52,715 nt of DNA, taken from assembly GCA_017429945.1 (NCBI GenBank), contig JAFRNY010000029.1, positions 1 through 52,715 on the forward strand. Direction: 5' to 3'. The DNA comes from Bacteroidaceae bacterium (lineage in GTDB: Bacteria > Bacteroidota > Bacteroidia > Bacteroidales > Bacteroidaceae). Below, one piece after another: positions 19,614-26,153 of this stretch. Position numbers and translations under genes: made by a program. The notes beneath the pieces are model-generated. The model did no database searches. It was given only the letters and a program-made list of their open reading frames with translations, and was not told the DNA's origin. Within the stretch, counting starts at the first letter, position 1, and every line of letters begins with the position of its first letter.

Positions 19614-20771
19614 ATGCCCCGCCTCCCTCTCCTCGCACGCATAGTAATAGCCATAGCAGCCGGCGTCATGCTCGGACGCCTGCTACCCACATGGTTCGTA
19701 GCCATCTTCACCACCTTCAACGGCATATTCTCGAGCCTGCTCAAGTTCATGATACCGCTGATAATCCTCGGGTTGGTGATGCCGGCAATAGCCGACATAG
19801 GCCGTTCGGCCGGCCGTCTTTTACTCATCACCGTGGCCATAGCCTATGGCAGCACAGTGCTCTCGGGACTGTTCTCCTACGCCATCTCGAGCAATGTCTT
19901 TCCGCAGCTTATCACGCCATCGACGGAGGTGCAACAGTTAGAGACGGTGGCGGCCATAGAGCCTTATTTCACCCTCGCCATTCCGCCGCTGTTCGACGTC
20001 ATGAGCGCCCTCGTGCTCGGATTCATCGGCGGACTGGGTATGGCTTATCTCTCGCTGCCCTACTGCAATAGCTTAGCTCACGAGTTCAAGACGCTCATCG
20101 AGCTCACCATAGCACGAGTAATCGTGCCGCTGCTGCCGCTGTACATCTTCGGCATCTTCCTCGAGATGACGCGCACGGGACAAGCGTGGCACATTATGAT
20201 GACCTTCACGGCAATCATCGGCATAATCTTCGCCATGCACGTAGCCCTTCTACTCACACAGTACGGAATAGCCGGAGCCATCGTCAGCCGCAACCCATTC
20301 AAGCTGCTCACCACGATGCTACCAGCCTACTTCACCGCGTTGGGCACCAGCAGTTCAGCAGCTACGATCCCCGTGACACTGCGTCAAGCCATCAAGATGG
20401 GCGTGCGCGAAGACGTCGCTGGCTTTACAGTCCCGCTCTGCGCCACCATCCACATGAGCGGCTCATGCATGAAGATCACAGCCTGTGCCGTGGCACTTAT
20501 GCTGATGCACAGCATGCCATTCTCGACACCGATGTTCATCGGTTTCGTAATGATGCTGGGCATCATTATGGTGGCTTCGCCAGGAGTTCCCGGCGGAGCT
20601 ATCATGGCCTCACTGGGCGTGCTCACCTCCATGTTGGGCTTTGGCGAACAGGAGTGCGGCCTGATGATAGCGCTCTATATTGCCATGGACAGCTTCGGCA
20701 CCGCATGCAACGTCACCGGTGACGGCGCCATAGCGCTCATCGTAGGCCGCTTGCATAGACGAACTAATTAG
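19614..20771 (+). CDS. Sodium:dicarboxylate/amino-acid symporter family (DAACS) transporter
   Basis: A 385-residue inner-membrane protein with about eight hydrophobic segments. Two family signatures are clear: the serine-rich reentrant motif SSSAATIPVTL with the following PLCATIHMSG, and the cation/substrate-binding segment ACNVTGDGAIALIVGRL near the C-terminus. DAACS members take up dicarboxylates or acidic and neutral amino acids with sodium or protons; the exact substrate cannot be told. It is slightly shorter than the usual 400-430 residues. The start at 19614 lies just after the palindromic element. The stop is the first triplet of a TTAAC-type repeat array, and an EamA transporter follows on the same strand after 91 bp. 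Confidence 0.88.
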   Translation: MPRLPLLARIVIAIAAGVMLGRLLPTWFVAIFTTFNGIFSSLLKFMIPLIILGLVMPAIADIGRSAGRLLLITVAIAYGSTVLSGLFSYAISSNVFPQLITPSTEVQQLETVAAIEPYFTLAIPPLFDVMSALVLGFIGGLGMAYLSLPYCNSLAHEFKTLIELTIARVIVPLLPLYIFGIFLEMTRTGQAWHIMMTFTAIIGIIFAMHVALLLTQYGIAGAIVSRNPFKLLTTMLPAYFTALGTSSSAATIPVTLRQAIKMGVREDVAGFTVPLCATIHMSGSCMKITACAVALMLMHSMPFSTPMFIGFVMMLGIIMVASPGVPGGAIMASLGVLTSMLGFGEQECGLMIALYIAMDSFGTACNVTGDGAIALIVGRLHRRTN

Positions 20772-20838
20772 CACATTAACAGGTTAACACATTAACATAT
20801 TAACACACTAACACTACAACACGATAATACGTTAACGA
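20766..20838. repeat. TTAAC-type short repeat array (copy 2)
   Basis: ATTAACAGGTTAACACATTAAC and related units, the same family and orientation as 15958-16018. The array begins at the symporter stop codon and fills most of the gap to the next gene. Confidence 0.8.
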
Positions 20839-20862
20839 ATCGGCGTACAGTCTCTCTTACAA

Positions 20863-21774
20863 ATGTTTTACGGCGAAATCCTTTCTATAATCGTGGCCAT
20901 AACATGGACCGCCACCGCTTTATGCGCGGAAGTGGCCAGCCGACGTATGGGGCCACTGCAAATGAACGTGCTGCGTATGGCGGCATCATTGGTAATACTG
21001 GCAGCAGTGCTATGGCTCACCACGGGCTCTCCCCTACCCTATGGCATGAACGCCAACGCCCTGACGTGGCTGCTGGCCTCAGGAGCAGTAGGTTATGTCT
21101 TCGGTGATTGGTGCCTCTTCTCATCGTACATTCTCATTGGCAGCCGCCTCGGACAGCTCTTCATGACGCTGGCGCCACTGTTCTCGGCCCTCGCCGCCTG
21201 GTTGCTTCTTGGCGAGACGCTCGGCCTGCAGGCCATTGCCGGCATTGCGGTAACAATCAGTGGCATAGGTCTGACCGTGCTCTCGCGCGAGGAGAAGGCT
21301 GAACATAAACACAAGTTACACGTTGAGATACCACTGAAAGGTATTCTTTTCGGCATCGGGGCCGGAATGGGACAAGGCGTAGGTATCGTGCTCTCGAAAG
21401 TGGGAATGGGGCTGTGCGAGGGCACACCCTTGCTGCCCATAGCCGCCACGATGGTGCGAGCGGTGGCCGGCCTCATAGGCTTCGGTATTGCTTATGCCAT
21501 AAAAGGCGACGGCCAGCGTCTGCGCCAGGGTCTGCACGACCGCACCACCTTGAAAGCAGCGACGGGAACTATACTGCTCGGGCCCGTCATTGGCGTATCG
21601 CTCTCGCTGCTCGCCGTGCAACTGGCGCCGGCGGGAATAGCCTCTACGCTGATGGCACTGACGCCCGTATTCATTCTTTGGCCCTCGCGCTGGCTCTTCG
21701 GACAACGCATCAGCACCCGCGAAATACTTGGCTCTTGCATCGCCGTTGCGGGCGTCGCCCTCTTCTTCATCTGA
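20863..21774 (+). CDS. EamA-family (DMT superfamily) transporter
   Basis: A 303-residue inner-membrane protein with about ten hydrophobic helices in two EamA repeats (roughly 5-142 and 160-300). Family features are the first-repeat end (LAAWLLLGETLGLQAIAGIAVTISGI) and its second-repeat counterpart (LMALTPVFILWPSRWLFGQRISTREILGSCIAVAGV). A hydrophilic loop (SREEKAEHKHKLHVE) separates the halves. Such exporters move amino acids or other metabolites; the substrate is unknown. A hairpin terminator follows at 21785. It faces the convergent lyase gene on the other strand. Confidence 0.88.
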   Translation: MFYGEILSIIVAITWTATALCAEVASRRMGPLQMNVLRMAASLVILAAVLWLTTGSPLPYGMNANALTWLLASGAVGYVFGDWCLFSSYILIGSRLGQLFMTLAPLFSALAAWLLLGETLGLQAIAGIAVTISGIGLTVLSREEKAEHKHKLHVEIPLKGILFGIGAGMGQGVGIVLSKVGMGLCEGTPLLPIAATMVRAVAGLIGFGIAYAIKGDGQRLRQGLHDRTTLKAATGTILLGPVIGVSLSLLAVQLAPAGIASTLMALTPVFILWPSRWLFGQRISTREILGSCIAVAGVALFFI

Positions 21775-21784
21775 AACAAAAAAA

Positions 21785-21832
21785 TGCCCGGTAATGACTG
21801 CAGCATAGAATGCTACCTGCCATTACCGGGCA
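21785..21832. terminator. Hairpin terminator between convergent genes
   Basis: TGCCCGGTAATG and its perfect complement (21821-21832) form a 12-bp stem with a 24-nt loop. The + side is followed by AT-rich sequence and the - side by TTTTTTG. It can serve the EamA gene and possibly the lyase gene on the - strand. Confidence 0.75.
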
Positions 21833-21891
21833 TAATTATTTTAATGTTTTCGTTTGACCTTAGCGTCGCTTGAAAAGAAGCAATTAATCCG

Positions 21892-21938
21892 TCAACGTGT
21901 TAACCTGTTAATATGTTAATGTGTTAACGTGTCAACCT
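21892..21938. repeat. TTAAC-type short repeat array (copy 3)
   Basis: The reverse orientation of copies 1 and 2 (GTTAATATGTTAATGTG core). It ends two bases before the stop of the lyase gene. A 25-bp block (21904-21928) is identical to 23429-23453 on the other side of that gene. Confidence 0.8.
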
Positions 21939-21940
21939 GC

Positions 21941-23392
21941 CTACAGCGAGTCGCCGAAGTCCTGACGGAACTTCTTGACGAGTTCTTCCTGCCAGTAGCC
22001 TATCTCCTTCATGCGACCGAAGAAGAAGCGGAGCACCTTTGGCTCGCTAATCCACTCCAGACCGCCGATGAGCTCGCGGTTGTCCCACACCCACTTCACG
22101 CGGTCGGCACAATACTTTATCTGCGAGAGCGTGAACACACGACGGGGCACTGCCAGGCGCTGCAACTCCAGTTCGGCAAAGCGCTCCGTGCCGTCGGGCT
22201 CGCGCTGCTCGCTCACCGTACCACGCTCCATACCACGTATGCCACCAGCGATATAAACGGCGGCACCGACGGCGGCAGCAGGATATTGGTCGTGAGGCAT
22301 ATTCGGCACAAACTCCGAGCAGTTGAGGTGAACACCCAGACCGCCGGCAGGCTTAATCACAGGCACGCCGTAGTCGTCGAGTTCCTTGACCATATAGGCA
22401 ATGAACTCCGGGCCCTGGTTGATATACTCCATATCGAGCGACTCAAGCAGACCCTGGGCTGCAGCCTCGATGGAGCGCACTTCCATACCGCCATAGGTGA
22501 GGAAGCCCTCGAACAGCGGCACAAACTCCATCATCTGATTCGTCCACTTGGCATCGCTCGAGAGGATAAAACCGCCGCGCGAGAAGCCGAGCTTACGGGC
22601 TGAGAAATAGATGATGTCGAAGCGACTGGCGAGCAGACGATAGATTTCCTTCGTCTCCATATACTTGCAGCGGGGCTCGCGCGTCTTCATGAAATAGACA
22701 TTGTCCTGAAGCAACGAGGCATCAAGGACGCTGACGACGCCCTTCTCATGGCAGATATCCGTCACGGCCATCATATTCTCGAGGCTCACGGGCTGTCCGC
22801 CGATGAGGTTAGTGCCAGCCTCAACGCGCACGAATGCCACTTTCTCGGGAGTGTATTCGTCGATAGTCTTCTTCAGAGCCTTAAGATCAAAGTCGCCCTT
22901 GAAGGGATCGTCGCTCTGTGGCTTCAGACCTTTCTTATGCACGAGTTCAACGACCTCACCACCCAAACGCGTGATGTGGGCCTTGGTCGTCGTGAAATGG
23001 AAGTTCATCAGAGCTACCATACCGGGCTTGACGAAAGCCTCGGCAAGGATGTTCTCGGCGGCGCGACCTTGGTGTGCAGGTAGCACGTTGTCCACGCCGA
23101 AGACCTCCTTCACGGCAGCCTTGGCACGATTCCAAGTCTCGGAACCGGCATACGAGTCGTCTGCAACAGACATAGCTGCTACTTGCTTGTCGGACATCGC
23201 GTTGACGCCCGAATCGGTGATCATGTCGAGATAGATGTCGCGGTTCTGGAGCAAGAACGTGTTGTTACCAGCCTCTTGAATAGCTCGCAAGCGTTCCTCG
23301 ACAGGCAGGAGATTCAGTTTCTGAACCACGCGCACCTTGTGCATCTCAAGTGGCACCTGGTGCTCTTTCTTGTAGAATTGTACTGTTGACAT
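21941..23392 (-). CDS. Divergent tryptophanase/tyrosine phenol-lyase family enzyme
   Basis: A 483-residue PLP-dependent beta-eliminating lyase. Shared family features: ITDSGVNAMSDKQ, the SYAGSE motif (Tyr81), AHQGRAAEN (106-113), the PLP aspartate in LDASLLQDN (Asp224), the PLP lysine in FSARKLGF (Lys267) and AVPRRVFT near the C-terminus. These enzymes split tryptophan to indole or tyrosine to phenol, with pyruvate and ammonia. It departs from classic enzymes in places: the family DATR motif reads DASL, and SGKKD reads SARKL. Substrate is therefore uncertain. A -7 box (complement of 23485-23492) lies ~90 nt upstream. TTAAC arrays flank the gene on both sides, one of them within the 5' leader. 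Confidence 0.82.
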   Translation of the reverse strand: MSTVQFYKKEHQVPLEMHKVRVVQKLNLLPVEERLRAIQEAGNNTFLLQNRDIYLDMITDSGVNAMSDKQVAAMSVADDSYAGSETWNRAKAAVKEVFGVDNVLPAHQGRAAENILAEAFVKPGMVALMNFHFTTTKAHITRLGGEVVELVHKKGLKPQSDDPFKGDFDLKALKKTIDEYTPEKVAFVRVEAGTNLIGGQPVSLENMMAVTDICHEKGVVSVLDASLLQDNVYFMKTREPRCKYMETKEIYRLLASRFDIIYFSARKLGFSRGGFILSSDAKWTNQMMEFVPLFEGFLTYGGMEVRSIEAAAQGLLESLDMEYINQGPEFIAYMVKELDDYGVPVIKPAGGLGVHLNCSEFVPNMPHDQYPAAAVGAAVYIAGGIRGMERGTVSEQREPDGTERFAELELQRLAVPRRVFTLSQIKYCADRVKWVWDNRELIGGLEWISEPKVLRFFFGRMKEIGYWQEELVKKFRQDFGDSL

Positions 23393-23426
23393 TGCAGGTT
23401 AGAGTTTATAAAGTTAATAATGTGTT

Positions 23427-23476
23427 TGCCTGTTAATATGTTAATGTGTTAACCCGTCAACGTGTTAACGTGTCAA
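23427..23476. repeat. TTAAC-type short repeat array (copy 4)
   Basis: The same family and orientation as copy 3, with a shared 25-bp identical block. It lies in the likely 5' untranslated leader of the lyase gene, between its -7 box and ATG. Confidence 0.8.
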
Positions 23477-23484
23477 GCCGGCTG

Positions 23485-23492
23485 CAAAGGTA
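23485..23492 (-). promoter_or_regulatory. -7 box (TACCTTTG) of the lyase gene
   Basis: CAAAGGTA on the + strand reads TACCTTTG on the - strand, matching TAnnTTTG. No TTTG is seen at the standard upstream spacing. It implies a leader of about 85 nt that contains the TTAAC array. Confidence 0.45.
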
Positions 23493-23606
23493 AGATTTTA
23501 TAAGTAAAACAGGAAAGAATATTGAAGAAAAATGAGTAAATGAGTAAAAATACTAACGAATGATAACAATTTCGCCATTCGTCATCCGTCATTCGTCATT
23601 TATTCC

Positions 23607-23614
23607 TACCTTTG
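23607..23614 (+). promoter_or_regulatory. -7 box (TACCTTTG) of the DUF554 gene
   Basis: TACCTTTG matches TAnnTTTG and lies only 8 nt before the ATG at 23623. Transcription would start almost at the start codon, giving a leaderless or very short leader. No -33 TTTG is seen at the usual distance. Confidence 0.45.
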
Positions 23615-23622
23615 CCACGAAT

Positions 23623-24315
23623 ATGATTGGAACGATAGTAAACACCTGCACTATCATTGCAGGAAGCATCGTTGGTGCGCTCATGAACAGAGGCATCGAC
23701 GAAAAGTATAAGAACGTGCTCTACACAGGGCTCGGACTAGCATCAGTTGCCATAGGGCTAAATGCCACAATCACCAACTTCAGCAAGAGCCAATACCCGG
23801 TGCTCTTCATTGTGGCAATAGCCATTGGAGGAGTGTTCGGAACATGGCTCGACATTGACGGACGATTCAAACGGCTCGTCAACAGCCGTTCCAAGGATGG
23901 CCGCTCGCGCCTGGCCGACGGCCTTAGCACGGCAATCCTACTCTACTGCATAGGACCGCTCTCGATGCTCGGACCTGTAATCTCAGCCCTAAAGGGCGAC
24001 AACACGTTTCTCTTCACCAATGCCACGCTCGACCTCGTAAGCTCCATAGTATTTGCCTCAACCTACGGCATTGGCATGGCACTGGCGGCCCCCGTACTGT
24101 TCTGCTGGCAGGGTATGTTCTACCTGATAGCCAAGATCTCTGCCACAGCCGTGAGCGACGAGCTGATGGCCGAGTTGCTCATCGTTGGTGGTTTGATGAT
24201 CACGGGCAGCGGACTCTCGCTGTTGCAACTCAAAGACTGCAAGACACTCAACCTACTGCCTGCCCTGCTCGTACCCGTCGTTTGGTTCTTGTTGAAGGCT
24301 CTACTGCCTCTCTGA
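23623..24315 (+). CDS. DUF554 family membrane protein
   Basis: A 230-residue inner-membrane protein with about six to seven hydrophobic segments. It begins MIGTIVNTCTIIAGSIVGALMNRGI, the hallmark opening of DUF554, and ends with a hydrophobic helix (LLPALLVPVVWFLLKALLPL). The conserved GPLSMLGPV and GDNTFLFTNATLDLVSSIVFASTYGIG segments are present. Function in the family is not established; transport has been suggested. The ATG at 23623 was chosen because it matches the family start; the in-frame ATG at 23560 would add residues from a CATTCGTCATCCGTC-type repeat. It is divergent from the lyase gene. Confidence 0.85.
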   Translation: MIGTIVNTCTIIAGSIVGALMNRGIDEKYKNVLYTGLGLASVAIGLNATITNFSKSQYPVLFIVAIAIGGVFGTWLDIDGRFKRLVNSRSKDGRSRLADGLSTAILLYCIGPLSMLGPVISALKGDNTFLFTNATLDLVSSIVFASTYGIGMALAAPVLFCWQGMFYLIAKISATAVSDELMAELLIVGGLMITGSGLSLLQLKDCKTLNLLPALLVPVVWFLLKALLPL

Positions 24316-24443
24316 ATCACAATGCCAATGAACTGCCGGAGGGCCGGGAATAGCTAATTAATGTTAAGGTTTTGAGCTTTTTGACTTATCTTTCAGATAT
24401 TATTTGTAAACTTACGCAGATTTTTAATCAAAAACCACCTACT

Positions 24444-25247
24444 ATGAAACATTTTACACTACTCGCAGTGGCCTTAATGGCCTTATCCTCACACGTTTCC
24501 GCACAAACGGTACGCACAAAGTATGTCAACACGAGTTTGAAGACGCTGAACGTTGAAGTGTTTAACCAGAAGGAACAGCCCGTGCAGCTAAGCCGCATAC
24601 TCCTCGCGGGCTACAACTCCATCTGTCTGCCCATGACAATGACGGCCGAACAGCTGCAAGCTGCTGCCAAGGATGTGCGTGTAGAACGCTTCACAGGCAT
24701 GCGCCAAGAAGGCGACGAGCTTAACCTCTTCTTCGTAGACTGCACCGACGAAGGCATCGAGGCTGGCGTGCCCTACCTTATCTTCTCGCCCACAACGCAA
24801 TACCTGCGTGCCAAGACAACAGACGTCAACGGCATCAGCACCGACCTTCGTGCCGTTGCAAAGAGCGACGCCGCAGGCAACCGCGTGGTATTCGGCAGCA
24901 GCTGGGAGTCTATTCAGTCTGTCGGGCGCTATGGCATCCCCGCCAAGCAGGACAAGGAGATCCTGGAGAGCGTGCTTGTGCGCACCGATGGCGAGCAGAC
25001 ATTCCTGCCCACACGATGCGGCTTCGACTGGGAGGCCCAGGGCACTGGTGCCACCAAACTGCAGATTAAGCACGTAGCAGCAGCCGATGTAGACCGCATA
25101 GCTGCACTCAAGCAGTCCACAGCCATCGTTGATGTTTACGATGTCAGCGGCACCCTCGTACGTCGTCAAGTTCGTGCAGGCGAAACCCTCCAGAACCTGC
25201 CTCGCGGCATCTACGTCATTGGCAACGAGAAAGTTGTAGTGAAGTAA
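24444..25247 (+). CDS. Small secreted protein with sorting-like C-terminus, function unknown
   Basis: A 267-residue protein with a clear signal peptide (MKHFTLLAVALMALSSHVSAQ). The ATG at 24444 was chosen for this signal; the in-frame upstream stretch from 24372 has no signal character. The middle contains GYNSICLPMTMTAEQLQAA, a segment often seen in Bacteroidales exoproteins with a "staying-in-range" beta domain, but no family is named with confidence. The tail VYDVSGTLVRRQV...LPRGIYVIGNEKVVVK matches the C-terminal sorting-like tails on the FG-GAP, M60 and GH127 proteins in this window. It is followed by a bidirectional terminator. Role unknown. Confidence 0.7.
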   Translation: MKHFTLLAVALMALSSHVSAQTVRTKYVNTSLKTLNVEVFNQKEQPVQLSRILLAGYNSICLPMTMTAEQLQAAAKDVRVERFTGMRQEGDELNLFFVDCTDEGIEAGVPYLIFSPTTQYLRAKTTDVNGISTDLRAVAKSDAAGNRVVFGSSWESIQSVGRYGIPAKQDKEILESVLVRTDGEQTFLPTRCGFDWEAQGTGATKLQIKHVAAADVDRIAALKQSTAIVDVYDVSGTLVRRQVRAGETLQNLPRGIYVIGNEKVVVK

Positions 25248-25284
25248 GGGTTTGCCCATACTCCATTATAATTATACATCGTCC

Positions 25285-25310
25285 ATTCTTAATTCTTAAT
25301 TCTTAATTAA
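25285..25310. repeat. Short ATTCTTA array
   Basis: Three to four copies of ATTCTTA just before the hairpin at 25319. Confidence 0.6.
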
Positions 25311-25318
25311 AATAAAGC

Positions 25319-25340
25319 AGCCCCGCCGGTCGGCGAGGCT
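25319..25340. terminator. Bidirectional hairpin terminator
   Basis: AGCCCCGCCG, loop GT, CGGCGAGGCT (one mismatch). It sits between two convergent genes. On the - strand it is followed by GCTTTATTTT, on the + strand by TCTTCGTTT. Confidence 0.7.
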
Positions 25341-25351
25341 TCTTCGTTTAC

Positions 25352-25768
25352 TCAAGAACGCTGGACATCGATGGCGACTCCCGCGCCTCTACAGTCCGCA
25401 CCCATTGGTGGGTTCTCCTTAATTATATCTAATTGTATTCTCGTTGCCGCAGGGAATGTATTGAATATGGCTGTGCAAATACGTCCTGCGACATGCTCCA
25501 GCAGCTGCGACGGCACCGCCATCTCGCGCTTTACGACCTCATAGATGTCGGCATACGAAATAGTGCCCTCCAGCTCATCAGTCGCCATGGCATGCGAGAA
25601 GTCAGTATCTACAACTACATTCAAAGTATAATATGCCCCCACGGCCCGCTCTTGCTCGAGCACGCCGTGGAAGGCAAAAAGTCGAACGTCCCTCAAAAGG
25701 AGTCTGTTACTTTGAACTTTGAACGTTGAACTTTGAACGTTGAACTTTGGACGTTGAACTTTATTCAT
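25352..25768 (-). CDS. folB: Dihydroneopterin aldolase
   Basis: A 138-residue folate-pathway enzyme that cleaves 7,8-dihydroneopterin to the hydroxymethyl-pterin and glycolaldehyde. Family motifs: LLLRDVRLFAFHGVLEQERAVG (start of the fold), TISYADIYEVVKREM, LLEHVAGRICTAIF with the expected Glu-His region, and IQLDIIKENPPM at the end. The start ATG overlaps the upstream stop by the sequence ATGA, so coupled translation is likely. About 20 N-terminal residues before the fold (VQRPKFNVQSSTFKVQS) are encoded by the flanking TTGAAC repeat array and are not normal for FolB; a TTG start inside the repeat border is the alternative. Confidence 0.88.
   Translation of the reverse strand: MNKVQRPKFNVQSSTFKVQSNRLLLRDVRLFAFHGVLEQERAVGAYYTLNVVVDTDFSHAMATDELEGTISYADIYEVVKREMAVPSQLLEHVAGRICTAIFNTFPAATRIQLDIIKENPPMGADCRGAGVAIDVQRS
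25711..25762. repeat. TTGAAC repeat array, left arm of the four-helix-bundle cassette
   Basis: Copies of CTTTGAACGTTGAA read on the + strand. The array at 26118-26150 carries the inverse orientation, so the pair brackets the four-helix-bundle gene. This array is translated as the N-terminus of FolB. Confidence 0.8.
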
Positions 25769-26115
25769 ACCTGTTTAGTGGACTTGACAATTTTCGTCAG
25801 GATAGCCTTCAAATGCTCACAATCATTATTAAGCGAACTAAATAATGCATCATCCAGATAATTTGCCGCATGTAGCAGATCTAACCAATATCCAGTTTCT
25901 GAGGTTTCCTTGAGTGCGATACTCATTTTTGAACAGAAATCAGCCCTGCTATAAGCTTCTTTTCCTTCAAAAACATTAGCACCTATACTTGTACCTGAAC
26001 GAAAAATCTGTTTTGATATTATAAACTCTTTCTTATTATCTTGTAGATATTTGTATAGCTCTGTAATTCTAATAGCAAAAGACCTTGCTAAAAGATATAC
26101 ATCATTGGAAGCCAT
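25765..26115 (-). CDS. Four-helix-bundle protein (S23/intervening-sequence protein family)
   Basis: A 116-residue cytosolic helical protein. The pattern NDVYLLARSFAIRITELYKYL...IFRSGTSIGANVFEGKEAYSRADFCSKMSIALKETSETGYWLDLL is typical of the S23/IVS four-helix-bundle family (also related to Avd of diversity-generating retroelements). Function is not settled; relatives are encoded in intervening sequences of 23S rRNA genes and bind nucleic acid in the Avd case. ATG at 26115 is chosen; the longer TTG start (26127) would take residues from the repeat. The gene is much more AT-rich than nrdJ and folB around it, and inverted repeat arrays bracket it, which suggests a mobile cassette. It overlaps folB by 4 bp. 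Confidence 0.82.
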   Translation of the reverse strand: MASNDVYLLARSFAIRITELYKYLQDNKKEFIISKQIFRSGTSIGANVFEGKEAYSRADFCSKMSIALKETSETGYWLDLLHAANYLDDALFSSLNNDCEHLKAILTKIVKSTKQV

Positions 26116-26117
26116 AT

Positions 26118-26150
26118 CAAAGTTCAATGTTCAATGTTCAACGTTCAAAG
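26118..26150. repeat. GTTCAA repeat array, right arm of the four-helix-bundle cassette
   Basis: GTTCAATGTTCAATGTTCAACG units lying between the nrdJ stop and the four-helix-bundle start. It is the inverse of 25711-25762 and matches the array at 45590-45616. Confidence 0.8.
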
Positions 26151-26153
26151 TCA

